A stretch of DNA of 64,000 bases from positions 868,001-932,000 of the forward strand of contig NZ_CP024996.1 of assembly GCF_003719195.1 (NCBI RefSeq), read 5' to 3'. The notes under the pieces are model-generated. The model was given only the letters and a program-made list of their open reading frames with translations. It was not told where the DNA came from and searched no databases. This stretch comes from Herbaspirillum rubrisubalbicans (lineage in GTDB: Bacteria > Pseudomonadota > Gammaproteobacteria > Burkholderiales > Burkholderiaceae_D). Made by a program: the position numbers and the translations under genes. Each line of letters starts with the position of its first letter. Within the stretch, counting starts at the first letter, position 1. Shown here one piece after another: positions 9,582-18,003 of this stretch.

Positions 9582-12077
9582 ATGCACCCACGATGCAGAC
9601 AGGCAGTGCAGCAGGCCGCCGGCCGTGCGCTGACCGACAGCGAAATCCAGAAAATCGACGACGCCATGAGCGCCAACATGCGCCGGCTGGCGCGTCAGGA
9701 CCCCGCCGGCTGGGCCGCGAAGTCTGCCGACCAGCGTGTACTGGAGGCAGCGGCCGCCGGTATGCAGGATATCCAGGCGGCAGCTGCCCTCAAGGTGCAG
9801 CGCGCGCAGTTGCAGATCCTGCGCACTGCATCCATGGAAAGCCGGGTTGGCGACCTCATGGCCAGCTATGCCAGCGGCCGCAGCCGCGCCCTGGTGCATG
9901 AACTGGACCAGACCAGCCTGTATATCGAGGGCGTCAAGCGCGAGAACATGGCGCGTCTGGTCGACCTGATGGAAGCAGCCACCAGCAAGCAGGGCGCCGG
10001 CCTCGGGCGCCAGGGCCTCATGCTGCTGTTCGACGCTGAGAATCCCACTATGAGCCGGGACCTTGCCCGCGAAATCTTCGGTAATGCCGCCGGCACCACC
10101 GGCAACAAGCTGGCACAGCAGGGCGCCCGGGCGTGGCTCGATACCATCGAAGGCATGCGCCAGCGGTTTAATGCGGCCGGCGGCGATGTCGGCAAGCTGG
10201 ATTACGGCTACCTGCCACAGCCGCACGACCAGGGGCGCGTGCGCGGCAAGGGCGATACCGCTGCGCAGGCTGAATGGGTACAGCGCACGCTGCCCCTGCT
10301 GGATCGTCGGCAGTACGTGCTGGAAGACGGCAGCCTGATGAACGATGCCCAGGTGTCGGCATTGCTCTCCCGCGCCTGGGAAACCCTGGCCAGCGGCGGC
10401 ATCAACAAAATCGAGCCGGGGAAGGGCGGTGGCCGGGGTGCCCGCGCAAACGCTGGCGCAGAGAGCCGGCAGATTCACTTCCGGGACGCGGATGCATATC
10501 TCACCTACCTGAGCCAGTACGGCGGCGGCAGCATGTATGACGCGATGCTCGGCCACGTGGGCGGCATGTCGCGGGATATCGGCCTGGTGGAGCGCTATGG
10601 CCCGAACCCGGAACAGCAGATGCGTCTGCAGTTCGACCTGGCCGAGCGCTCGGATAACGGCATCAAGCGCTCTTTCGGCCTGCGCCCGCAGTCGTATTGG
10701 GATGTGGTCAGCGGCAAGACCGGCATGGCCGATAACGGCAACATCGCCCAGATCGGCCAGGACCTGCGCAATATCCAGACCTTCGGCAAGCTGCAGGGCG
10801 CCGTGCTCACCAGTATCACCGATCTGGGCACCCACTTCGTGACCACCGGTTTCAACAAGCTCTCCTACTGGGATGCGCTCAAGAACATCGCCGCGCAGGC
10901 CAGCGGCGAGACCCGCGACTTCCTGACCATGCACGGCATCATCGCGGAAACGATGGTTTCCGACCTGAACCGCTGGAGCGGCGACAACATCAAGAACAAC
11001 TGGTCCGGCCGCATCGCCAACAGCACGATGAAGCTGTCCCTCATGAACGCCTGGACCGACACGCTGCGCCGCAGCTTCTCGATGACCATGATGAATGGGC
11101 TGGCGAAGCTGAGCAAAACGGACTGGGGCAGGCTGACCGAGTATGACCGCTGGCGCATGACCAGCAAGGGCATCGATGCTGCAGACTGGGCCGTCATTCA
11201 GCAGGCCCAGCTCACCACGCACCGTGGAGCTGAGTTCCTGACGCCGGAAGCCATCCGGGCCAGCGGCTCCCCCGAGGCCGACCGGGTGGTGGCCAAGGTG
11301 CTGGGCATGATCACCGATGAATCCGAATATGCTGTTCTCAATCCTGACCTGGCCACGCGCACGCTATCCAGTGGCGGCGGGGAACAGCGCGGGACGATGC
11401 GCGGTGAGCTGGCCAGGTCGGTCATGCAGTTCAAGTCCTTCCCGATCGCGATGGTCTCGCGGCACTGGCGCCGCATGATGGACACACCGCAGGGTCTGGA
11501 GGGCGCGCCCATCGCCGCCAATCGCGTGGCCTATGCTGGCGCGCTCTTCGCATCGCTTGGCATGCTTGGTGCGATCGCCTACCAGACCAAGCAGATCACC
11601 GCCGGCAAAGACCCGGCCGACATGACCACCGGAAAATTCTGGGTCAAGGCCATTGCCCAAGGCGGCGTGCTATCGATCATGGGCGACATCCTGCTGGCCG
11701 ACTCGACCGAGGAAGCTGGCCAATATGCATCCAAGACCATCAGCGGCCTGGCCGGCCCCACCATCGGCGCGGCCGCCGACCTGAGCCTGAAGGTCATCAA
11801 GGGCAACATCGATAAGGCCGCCGCCGGCAAGGAAACGCATGCAGGTGCCGAGGCACTGACCCTGGCGCGCTCTCATCTGCCATACGTCAATCTCTGGTAC
11901 GCCAAGGCCGCACTCGATCATGCTGGACTACACGCCTTGCAAGAGAACCTGTCCCCGGGATACCTTTCACGAATGCAACAGCGAGCGCGAAAGGACTGGG
12001 GGCAGGATTGGTGGTGGAAGCCCGGCACCGGCGCACCGGATCGAACACCAGATTTAGGAGCGGCACTTGGAAAATGA
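9582..12077 (+). CDS. Large internal virion/ejection protein
   Basis: Protein of 831 aa following the transglycosylase protein, with a GAGAGG ribosome-binding site. It is mostly helical, with one clear hydrophobic segment at about residues 648-665 (YAGALFASLGMLGAIAY). Together with the preceding gene it may make up the functions of a single T7 gp16-like protein split over two genes. No enzymatic signature was recognised. The last 11 bases overlap the start of the zinc-ribbon gene. Confidence 0.6.
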   Translation: MHPRCRQAVQQAAGRALTDSEIQKIDDAMSANMRRLARQDPAGWAAKSADQRVLEAAAAGMQDIQAAAALKVQRAQLQILRTASMESRVGDLMASYASGRSRALVHELDQTSLYIEGVKRENMARLVDLMEAATSKQGAGLGRQGLMLLFDAENPTMSRDLAREIFGNAAGTTGNKLAQQGARAWLDTIEGMRQRFNAAGGDVGKLDYGYLPQPHDQGRVRGKGDTAAQAEWVQRTLPLLDRRQYVLEDGSLMNDAQVSALLSRAWETLASGGINKIEPGKGGGRGARANAGAESRQIHFRDADAYLTYLSQYGGGSMYDAMLGHVGGMSRDIGLVERYGPNPEQQMRLQFDLAERSDNGIKRSFGLRPQSYWDVVSGKTGMADNGNIAQIGQDLRNIQTFGKLQGAVLTSITDLGTHFVTTGFNKLSYWDALKNIAAQASGETRDFLTMHGIIAETMVSDLNRWSGDNIKNNWSGRIANSTMKLSLMNAWTDTLRRSFSMTMMNGLAKLSKTDWGRLTEYDRWRMTSKGIDAADWAVIQQAQLTTHRGAEFLTPEAIRASGSPEADRVVAKVLGMITDESEYAVLNPDLATRTLSSGGGEQRGTMRGELARSVMQFKSFPIAMVSRHWRRMMDTPQGLEGAPIAANRVAYAGALFASLGMLGAIAYQTKQITAGKDPADMTTGKFWVKAIAQGGVLSIMGDILLADSTEEAGQYASKTISGLAGPTIGAAADLSLKVIKGNIDKAAAGKETHAGAEALTLARSHLPYVNLWYAKAALDHAGLHALQENLSPGYLSRMQQRARKDWGQDWWWKPGTGAPDRTPDLGAALGK

Positions 12078-12363
12078 AACACTGCGGAAATGCATGGCTT
12101 GCGGTGAGCAAAAGCCGATATCAATGTTTTACCGCCGCCCGAATAGGCCGTGTGGGACTGTAAGTCAGTGCAAGGCCTGCAAGGCTATTAAGGCAGCCGC
12201 TTATCGTGCCGCCAATCTTTCCGCATGTAAGGATCGATCCTTGGCATGGTACAGAGATAACAAAGAGCACTCCATCAAGACCACGCGGGAGTGGCAGGAA
12301 GAAAACAAGGAACGCGTCTTGAAAAAGCGCCGTGAATGGCTGGCAAAACGGAAGGGGATCTAA
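12067..12363 (+). CDS. Small zinc-ribbon protein, HNH-endonuclease-like N-terminus only
   Basis: Protein of 98 aa with paired cysteines C9-x2-C12 and C35-x2-C38 (KCMACGEQK ... QCKACKAIK), the zinc-binding module that precedes the HNH nuclease domain in many phage HNH proteins. Here a basic helical tail (TREWQEENKERVLKKRREW) follows and no His-Asn-His core is present. It may be a shortened homing-endonuclease relative or a DNA-binding terminase partner. Base composition is lower in GC than its neighbours, suggesting separate acquisition. It ends exactly where the next gene starts. Confidence 0.6.
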   Translation: MENETLRKCMACGEQKPISMFYRRPNRPCGTVSQCKACKAIKAAAYRAANLSACKDRSLAWYRDNKEHSIKTTREWQEENKERVLKKRREWLAKRKGI

Positions 12364-12744
12364 ATGCGGCAAGACCAATACCTGCGCCTGCAGGAGCTGA
12401 CCGAGAAACTGACGGATGCCTTTATCAGGGAGGCCGATCCGGACAAGTGGCCTGGTGCCGGCATGGAGGTTGCGGCCATGGACCAGCAGACTCGGGGCGA
12501 CCGTTACTGGAGCAAGAAGAACGCGGCCGCCACGCTGACGGTGATGATGAAGACCACCAATCTGCTTGGCATGATCCAGCTGGGCGGTGCCGAGGTGGGC
12601 GCGCCGGATGCTGAGAAGCCAGTCGAGGAAGAGGCAAGTCTCGACAGGGATATTGCGGCCGCAGAGGCGGAAGCGCAGAAGATGCTCGACAAGATCCAGA
12701 GCACCGCAAGGAAGGCATCCGGCAAGAAGGTGCATGGACAATAA
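12364..12744 (+). CDS. Candidate small terminase subunit
   Basis: Protein of 126 aa immediately upstream of, and overlapping by 11 bases, the large terminase gene. The first 30 residues form an amphipathic helix; residues 40-75 carry a KKNAAATLTVMMKTTNLLG segment, and the C-terminal third is highly acidic then basic. Position before the large subunit is the main reason for the call. No helix-turn-helix motif is obvious, so it could instead be an unrelated packaging accessory protein. Confidence 0.45.
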   Translation: MRQDQYLRLQELTEKLTDAFIREADPDKWPGAGMEVAAMDQQTRGDRYWSKKNAAATLTVMMKTTNLLGMIQLGGAEVGAPDAEKPVEEEASLDRDIAAAEAEAQKMLDKIQSTARKASGKKVHGQ

Positions 12745-14377
12745 GCCAATCAGCTTCCTGGCCTTCTTCCTGCTGTGGGCGAAGGTGATGAAATGGGAGG
12801 TACCGCCGCTGCACGTGCGCGTATGCCACTGGCTTGAGCACACCGATGACCCGGTGCGCGTGCTGCAGGTCTTCCGTGGCGCGGCCAAGTCCAGCATCTT
12901 CGCGGTGTATAAGGCCTGGCAGCTGTATTGCGACCGCACCTGGGTGTCACTGATCTGGGCTGCCGACGGCAAGCTGGCCACCAAGCTGACGCGGGATACC
13001 ATCAACATCCTGCGCCGACACCCACTGTGCGGCGGCATGCTGCCCACCAAGCCCGGCGCGCAAATGTTCTGGGTCATGGGTTCCATCGATGCGCGCAATG
13101 CCAGCATGACCGCCACCGGCGTTGACCAGAACGTGACGTCCGCGCGCGCGAAGAGCATCGACTATGACGACATCGAAGTCCCCAAGAACATCAAGACAGC
13201 CGAAGCCCGGGAGAACCTGCGCGACAAGATCCAGGAAGCCACCTTCATTCTGGTGCCTGGCGGGCAGGAGACCTACATCGGCACGCCGCACACGCACAAT
13301 TCCATCTATCCGGAGTTGATCGAGAACGGTGCTGCCTCGCTGAAAATCCCGCTGTTTGAATCCTCGATCCGCTACGAGGACACGGCCACCCGCTTGCGGT
13401 ACCGCTTCCCCTTCACGCCTGGTGACGACGGGCTATATGTCTTCGTTGGCATCCATAAGCATGCCAAGTTGCTGGTGGCGGGCGAGGACTTCGCCATCGA
13501 TGGGCAGGATGTCGTCTTCACCAAGCCGCCCGGAAAGCTGCTGGATATCTATGCGCACTGCGCCTGGCCTGAGCGATTCACCCGCGACGACGTGGAGCGC
13601 CGGCGCAAGAAGACCCGGACCATCAACTACTGGGACAGCCAATATATGCTGGAAGCCAAGCCGATCAATGAAAGCCGCCTTGATCCGGCGGATATCAAAG
13701 CCTACGACGTCCAGCCTCGGCTGGAGTATGCGAACCGTGCTGTACGCATGATGCTGGGGAAAACCCATGTGGTGAGCGGTCGGGCCTATTGGGACCCATC
13801 CCTGGGCAAGAAGAAGAGCGATGCGTCTGCGTTCTCGGTGGTCTATGACGACAGCCTGGGTAATCACTACTGGCACGTCTGCAAGGAATTGACGGGAGAT
13901 TTCGCCGTTTTCAGCGACTCGCGCAACACCGTCATCGAATCCGGCCAAGTGCTGCAGGCCTGCGACATCATCGCGAAAGCGAACATTCTGCATGTCTACG
14001 TGGAAACCAATGGCGTCGGCAGCTTTGCCGGCAAGCTGCTCCAGCGCGCATTGAAGCAGCGCGGGCTGGCGGTGGGCGTCACCGAGATTCAGGAGAGCAG
14101 CAACAAGAACGAGCGAATCCTGGGTGCGCTGGAAGGCCCCATCCGATCGGGCGTGCTCTGGGCGCATATCGACGCTCTCAACGGGCCACTGTGGGACCAG
14201 ATGAAGGATTGGAAGCCGGAAGTCAAAGAACAGCCCGACGACTTTCTGGACAGCGGCGCGGGCGCCGTGGAGCAGGCCCCGGTGCGTATCAACAAATTAG
14301 TCGGGAAACCGACCCCGGAGACGCGTCAAGATTGGCGCCAATCAACGGGCGTTTTTGAAGTGACGCTCGACCCGTAG
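12734..14377 (+). CDS. Phage terminase large subunit
   Basis: Protein of 547 aa that would drive DNA packaging with ATP and cut concatemers. The ATP-binding (Walker A-like) motif FRGAAKSS is at residues 47-54, an acidic Walker B-like DYDD cluster lies in KSIDYDDIEVPKN, and the RNase H-like nuclease begins with YWDPSLGKKKSDASAFSVV. The ATG at 12734 was chosen because it starts the conserved region; the reading frame is open further upstream but only in the shadow of the preceding gene. It is closer to T7 gp19-type than lambda-type terminases. Confidence 0.9.
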   Translation: MDNKPISFLAFFLLWAKVMKWEVPPLHVRVCHWLEHTDDPVRVLQVFRGAAKSSIFAVYKAWQLYCDRTWVSLIWAADGKLATKLTRDTINILRRHPLCGGMLPTKPGAQMFWVMGSIDARNASMTATGVDQNVTSARAKSIDYDDIEVPKNIKTAEARENLRDKIQEATFILVPGGQETYIGTPHTHNSIYPELIENGAASLKIPLFESSIRYEDTATRLRYRFPFTPGDDGLYVFVGIHKHAKLLVAGEDFAIDGQDVVFTKPPGKLLDIYAHCAWPERFTRDDVERRRKKTRTINYWDSQYMLEAKPINESRLDPADIKAYDVQPRLEYANRAVRMMLGKTHVVSGRAYWDPSLGKKKSDASAFSVVYDDSLGNHYWHVCKELTGDFAVFSDSRNTVIESGQVLQACDIIAKANILHVYVETNGVGSFAGKLLQRALKQRGLAVGVTEIQESSNKNERILGALEGPIRSGVLWAHIDALNGPLWDQMKDWKPEVKEQPDDFLDSGAGAVEQAPVRINKLVGKPTPETRQDWRQSTGVFEVTLDP

Positions 14378-14413
14378 CGCCGTTATCGAGGCGCGCCACG
14401 ACTAGAGGCTGCT

Positions 14414-15124
14414 GTGACCGTAACCACTCAAATACCGTTCAACACGTACACGGCGAGCCCTGGCGCAACGCTGTTTCCGTACCAGTTCAAGATCGCCAAG
14501 GCAGAGGATATGTCGGTCTCTGTGAATGGGGTTCGACTGATGTTGGGCCTGAACTACACGGTTTCTGGAACTGGCAATGATGGGGGGGATGTAGCGCTTG
14601 TTGTCCCGATGACCGGTGGAGAAAAGATTCTGCTGATGCGGGATATGAAGCTGGAGCGTGATACCGATTACCAGCAGAACGGCGAATTCCCGGCTGATAT
14701 CGTCAATCTGGATTTTGACTCCATCTGGCTGGCACTGCAGCAATACCAGGCAGATTCCAACCGCACGCTGAAATTCCCGATTGAAGAGCAGGGTGGCCAG
14801 ACGCTCAACGTTACCGCTGCCGCCCGTGCTGGGAAGGCGCTGATCTTCGACGTTAATGGCAACCCCACGGTGTCCGATGACAACTACGTCGACCAGGCAG
14901 CAAATGCTGCTGCCAGTGCCGCTGCCGCCTTGGCAAGCCAACAGGCCGCAGCGGGGAGCCAGGCCGCTGCAGAGAACGCATCCGGTACCGCCACAGTCGC
15001 CGCATCCCAGGCGCTCTATTACGCACAGCACGGCACCGGCTTCACCGCCGGCACCGCCTATGACCTCGGCTCGGTTGCCGATCCGCTGAACATTTTCAAT
15101 ACCGACCTCGGGAGCGTTCCATAA
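14414..15124 (+). CDS. Tail fibre protein with T7-fibre-like N-terminal domain
   Basis: Protein of 236 aa starting with GTG at 14414 behind an AGAGG site. The first 140 residues match the N-terminal virion-attachment domain of T7 gp17-like fibres (IPFNTYTASPGATLFPYQFKI, LNYTVSGTG, ERDTDYQQNGEFPADIVNLDFD). Residues 155-195 are an Ala/Ser/Gln-rich coiled-coil-like shaft. No large receptor-binding domain follows, so it probably acts as an adaptor carrying the next protein. Stop and next start overlap (TAATG). Confidence 0.85.
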   Translation: MTVTTQIPFNTYTASPGATLFPYQFKIAKAEDMSVSVNGVRLMLGLNYTVSGTGNDGGDVALVVPMTGGEKILLMRDMKLERDTDYQQNGEFPADIVNLDFDSIWLALQQYQADSNRTLKFPIEEQGGQTLNVTAAARAGKALIFDVNGNPTVSDDNYVDQAANAAASAAAALASQQAAAGSQAAAENASGTATVAASQALYYAQHGTGFTAGTAYDLGSVADPLNIFNTDLGSVP

Positions 15125-16044
15125 TGTCCACCGTCCTCCAGCTCCGTCGCGGCACTACCGCACAGCATGCATCGTTCGTCGGTCAGCCCGGCGAAGTCAC
15201 CTTCGATACAACCAAGAAGGTTTTTGTCGGTCACGATGGCGTCACGCCTGGCGGATTTCCGATGGCGCGTCAGGCTTCTTCAGCAATTGGCACCAGCGGT
15301 CACAGTGGGCTGATCGGCGCCAATGATGCCACCACGCCAAACAGCAAGTTCACCGTTTCATCGATCACCGCCACCTACCGCAATGCCGAGGGTGGCACGC
15401 TCACGCTGTACACCGGATCGACACAGACCGTGGATATCAGCCAGGCCGGCCCGGTGGCGAATGGCCGCGATCAATCCGGCACGTTCGGCGCGTCCGCGAA
15501 GGTCAACCTGTACAAGATCTACAACGGCACCACCGAGGCGCTGATCGCTTCCCTGGCCGGCCCATCTGTGGGGCCGGCGCTCCCGAGTGGCTATACCTAC
15601 TGGGCTTACGCCGGTTCGGTGGTGCTGGATGGAAGCGCGAACATGCGCCGGATGTATATGGCCAGTAGTCGGATGATTTTCCAATCGCCGCCGCTGGTGT
15701 TGTCGGCCAACCCAACACTGGCAGTGCAGTCCGTATCGCACGCGGCATATGTGCCGACATTAGCGCTCGATGTAGTGCTGAATTGCTATGGCAGCGTAAC
15801 GATGCCGACTGCGGGCGAAGCATCAAATGTCATTCAGCTTGCAAGTGGCATCACATTTGATCGTGCAACTTCGATCACAGAAAACGCTGGCACTGGTTAC
15901 GCAGGGTATGGGCGCACGGTCATTGTTCCAAACCTTCCGAGTCAAGCTGTTTTCAGCGGATGGGCCTACCCGGTTACCGTGCCGACAGCGGTAGCCAGCA
16001 ACATCGCTGTTCAGTCCTTTACCGTCCCCAATGGAGCAATCTGA
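15124..16044 (+). CDS. Tail fibre/receptor-binding protein with Mtd-type N-terminus
   Basis: Protein of 306 aa. Residues 1-50 (LQLRRGTTAQHASFV ... GEVTFDTTKKVFVGHDG) match the short N-terminal domain of the Bordetella phage major tropism determinant and many other tail-tip proteins. The rest is Thr/Ser/Gly-rich and beta-like, ending in AVASNIAVQSFTVPNGAI. It is the likely host-range determinant. No reverse transcriptase or template repeat is visible here, so there is no evidence that it is diversified as in BPP-1. Confidence 0.75.
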   Translation: MSTVLQLRRGTTAQHASFVGQPGEVTFDTTKKVFVGHDGVTPGGFPMARQASSAIGTSGHSGLIGANDATTPNSKFTVSSITATYRNAEGGTLTLYTGSTQTVDISQAGPVANGRDQSGTFGASAKVNLYKIYNGTTEALIASLAGPSVGPALPSGYTYWAYAGSVVLDGSANMRRMYMASSRMIFQSPPLVLSANPTLAVQSVSHAAYVPTLALDVVLNCYGSVTMPTAGEASNVIQLASGITFDRATSITENAGTGYAGYGRTVIVPNLPSQAVFSGWAYPVTVPTAVASNIAVQSFTVPNGAI

Positions 16045-16045
16045 C

Positions 16046-16234
16046 ATGGATGAAATCCAGGATATCCCGAAGCGCTCATTCCGCGACAAAGTCACCGGAG
16101 TGCTGGTGTGGTGGGGCTTCGTCGAGGGTGATTATCCCGAGTGGGATGACCGGATCGAAGATATCGACTTCGATCTGGAGCCCGGCAATTGGCGCTTCGA
16201 CGAAGACCTGCAGGAATGGGTGCCGTACCCATGA
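16046..16234 (+). CDS. Small acidic phage protein
   Basis: Protein of 62 aa starting at ATG 16046, nine bases after a GGAG site and one base after the preceding stop. It is acidic and aromatic, with WWGFVEGDYPEWDDRIEDIDFD in the centre, and has no membrane segment. Its stop overlaps the next start (ATGA, 16231-16234), so it belongs to the fibre-lysis transcription unit. It may be a fibre chaperone or a small fibre-tip component; the function is not known to me. Confidence 0.6.
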   Translation: MDEIQDIPKRSFRDKVTGVLVWWGFVEGDYPEWDDRIEDIDFDLEPGNWRFDEDLQEWVPYP

Positions 16235-16551
16235 GCGACACCAAGGTCATCGATACAAAGCTGGCCCTGGCGTGGCTGGCACCTCTGGGCGTCACCATCG
16301 TTGCGGGCCTTATCACCCTCGTCTGGATGGCCGCCCAGCAGACCAGCACCATCAACACACTGCTGGAGACGCAGCGGGAAATGAAGGCCCAGATGGGGGC
16401 GCGGGACCAGCGGGACGAAGCATTCAAGGCCGCGCAGATCACCGCCATCGCCGAGGTGAAGCTTAACGATGCGCGCCAGGACATCCGCATCGAGAACCTG
16501 GAGAAGGCAGTTGGCGCCAAGCCGCCTCCACTGGGGAAGTGGACAAAATGA
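16231..16551 (+). CDS. Single-pass membrane protein of the lysis cassette
   Basis: Protein of 106 aa with one membrane segment at about residues 11-34 (LALAWLAPLGVTIVAGLITLVW) and a long charged helix after it (residues 40-95). The ATG at 16231 overlaps the preceding stop and its own stop overlaps the next start, giving three translationally coupled genes. Position and topology suggest a holin-associated protein or a second holin/antiholin. No specific family was recognised. Confidence 0.6.
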   Translation: MSDTKVIDTKLALAWLAPLGVTIVAGLITLVWMAAQQTSTINTLLETQREMKAQMGARDQRDEAFKAAQITAIAEVKLNDARQDIRIENLEKAVGAKPPPLGKWTK

Positions 16552-16799
16552 AAATCCAACTGGTAGACGACAAGGGCCTCATCCATCGCCGCTGGAGCGT
16601 GCGCCTGGCCAAGGTAGGCGCTGCTGTCATGGCCGGCTGGGCCGCACTCACCTCGGCCGGCCTGGGCAGCACCTTGCCCATCTGGGTGGCGCAGGTGGTA
16701 GCCGGCGTGATCCTGGTGTGCATCTGTGGCGCCGCCTACCTCAAGCAGCCGGAACCGGCTGAGAAAGGACAGGGCGATGAAGCTCCTCCTGCAGCGTGA
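16548..16799 (+). CDS. Putative holin (DUF7940-like)
   Basis: Protein of 83 aa beginning MKIQLVDDKGLIHRRWSVRL, an opening seen in a phage holin-like family, followed by two hydrophobic segments at about residues 22-40 and 46-67 and a hydrophilic C-terminal tail. It would permeabilise the inner membrane at lysis. It overlaps the genes on both sides (ATGA at 16548-16551; next start at 16777), a compact lysis-cassette arrangement. The family name is from memory; the topology is directly visible. Confidence 0.65.
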   Translation: MKIQLVDDKGLIHRRWSVRLAKVGAAVMAGWAALTSAGLGSTLPIWVAQVVAGVILVCICGAAYLKQPEPAEKGQGDEAPPAA

Positions 16800-17178
16800 G
16801 CCCAGCACCAAGAAGAGTACGGCGGGCAAGCTCTTCATCGATGGCGTTTTCGAGTGCTACACCCTTGAGGACATCGTGCGCGCCCGGGGCGTGAAGGTCT
16901 ACGGCCAGACGGCTATCCCGGCTGGCACCTATCAGGTGCTCCTGACGCAGTCGCCGCGGTTCAAGCGCGTGCTGCCGCTGCTGCTGAACGTGCCGGGCTT
17001 CGAAGGCATCCGTATCCATCCCGGCAACAAGGCCGAGGATACCGACGGCTGCATCCTGGTGGGCGATGCGCCGGCGCCGGACTGGGTGGGCCAGAGCAAG
17101 GTGGCATTCGACCGGCTGTTTGCCAAGCTGCGCCTCACCGCCGAGCCGATCACCATTGAAATCCGGGGGGCAGCATGA
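16777..17178 (+). CDS. DUF5675 family protein, candidate endolysin
   Basis: Protein of 133 aa with the DUF5675 pattern: FECYTLEDIVRARGVKVYG, TAIPAGTYQVLLTQSPRF, VPGFEGIRIHPGN and EDTDGCILVG. Members sit in lysis cassettes between holin and spanin genes and are suspected to be peptidoglycan-acting; conserved His and Cys residues (GIRIHPGN, GCILVG) could be catalytic or metal-binding. No other endolysin is visible in the cassette, which supports this role here. The start at 16777 was chosen over an upstream methionine because it begins the conserved part. Confidence 0.75.
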   Translation: MKLLLQREPSTKKSTAGKLFIDGVFECYTLEDIVRARGVKVYGQTAIPAGTYQVLLTQSPRFKRVLPLLLNVPGFEGIRIHPGNKAEDTDGCILVGDAPAPDWVGQSKVAFDRLFAKLRLTAEPITIEIRGAA

Positions 17179-17447
17179 TCGACATCCTCTTGAGTATCGC
17201 CCCCTGGCTGGCCGGCCTGATCGGTATCGTCGCCGGCCTGTTTATGCACCAGCAGGCCAAGGCCACCAAGGCCCAGGCAGCGCAAGAAGTTGCCGAGACC
17301 AAGCAAGAAGTTGACGACCGAAACACTGCGGCCGCCCAGAAAGCAGCCCAGGCCACAGGAGAACGCGGAAATGTGGAAAACGAGATTGCTGCTATGCCTG
17401 CTGCTGACCGTGAGCAGCGGCTGCGAGATGACTGGACGCGTGAATAA
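17175..17447 (+). CDS. Rz-like inner-membrane spanin
   Basis: Protein of 90 aa with an N-terminal membrane anchor (residues 4-24, LLSIAPWLAGLIGIVAGLF) and a periplasmic helical region rich in Ala, Gln, Lys and Glu. With the overlapping lipoprotein gene it would form the spanin complex that fuses the inner and outer membranes at lysis. It is shorter than lambda Rz (153 aa). Its start overlaps the DUF5675 stop (ATGA). Confidence 0.75.
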   Translation: MIDILLSIAPWLAGLIGIVAGLFMHQQAKATKAQAAQEVAETKQEVDDRNTAAAQKAAQATGERGNVENEIAAMPAADREQRLRDDWTRE

Positions 17448-17613
17448 TCCTGTTGCCGTGACGCCCACTATCGTGGACAACGGCTGCAACTGGACGCGCC
17501 CCATCTTCATCGACAAGACCGACAAGCTGAGCCAGGGCACGGTCGACCAGATCCTGGCGCACAATATGACCGGGCAGCGGCTGTGCGGCTGGCAACCAAG
17601 CAAGAAAAACTGA
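17371..17613 (+). CDS. Rz1-like outer-membrane spanin lipoprotein
   Basis: Protein of 80 aa starting at ATG 17371 behind AGGAGA (17357-17362), inside and out of frame (+1) with the Rz-like gene and extending past it. Residues 1-18 are a lipoprotein signal peptide with lipobox VSSGC (acylated C18). The mature part has a cysteine-containing pattern, NGCNWTRPIFIDKTD ... ILAHNMTG ... LCGW, found in phage lipoproteins next to Rz genes. It lacks the high proline content of lambda Rz1. Confidence 0.75.
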   Translation: MWKTRLLLCLLLTVSSGCEMTGRVNNPVAVTPTIVDNGCNWTRPIFIDKTDKLSQGTVDQILAHNMTGQRLCGWQPSKKN

Positions 17614-17686
17614 TCTTTGATATAGTCCGCCCCGCCGGCGGCTTCATTCTCCGTCGGCATCCCCACCAGTGAGAACTGGACCTCTA

Positions 17687-17725
17687 ACCCGCATTGCATC
17701 CCCCCAAGCAATGCGGGTCTTTTTC
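17687..17725 (+). terminator. Rho-independent terminator after lysis cassette
   Basis: Perfect 11-bp arms at 17687-17697 (ACCCGCATTGC) and 17708-17718, a 10-base loop, then CTTTTT. It marks the end of the late transcription unit. The 230 bases between the Rz1 stop and the next small ORF hold no other gene I can support. Confidence 0.9.
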
Positions 17726-17844
17726 CCCTGTAAGTTTCGTTTGAAATAATCGCGTCTGGCATTGAAATAGCGCGGAAACCGATCATCGGTAAGATGCACA
17801 CATGGTCAGACGCACTTCCGCACCGACATTTCCAGGAGAAAACC

Positions 17845-17949
17845 ATGATCGATTACGTCTTGCATTCCCTTTTGGATCCGTTCATTCGTATAGCCGGTGG
17901 GATGCACGGCGCAGTGGATCATTTCGGCCAGATGACGGGCTTCTTCTAG
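17845..17949 (+). CDS. 34-codon ORF with strong ribosome-binding site
   Basis: ATG at 17845 follows CCAGGAGAAAACC, an excellent Shine-Dalgarno with good spacing. The 34-aa product begins MIDYVLHSLLDPFIRIAGG and ends MTGFF before TAG at 17947-17949. It is amphipathic with no charged cluster, and could be a small membrane-active peptide or a leader peptide for the cargo gene 54 bases downstream. I do not recognise it; the initiation signal is the main support. Confidence 0.4.
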   Translation: MIDYVLHSLLDPFIRIAGGMHGAVDHFGQMTGFF

Positions 17950-18003
17950 AGGGCCTTCATCCTGACGGATGTGACCATACATATCGCTTTCAAAGGGGAT
18001 CGT

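Noticed and set aside
7110..11222. Two antisense ORFs of more than 600 codons opposite the internal virion genes
   Set aside because: Shadow frames; the plus-strand genes have ribosome-binding sites, domains and overlapping starts, the antisense frames have none.
15124..16044. Diversity-generating retroelement around the Mtd-like fibre
   Set aside because: No reverse transcriptase, accessory gene or template repeat is visible nearby.
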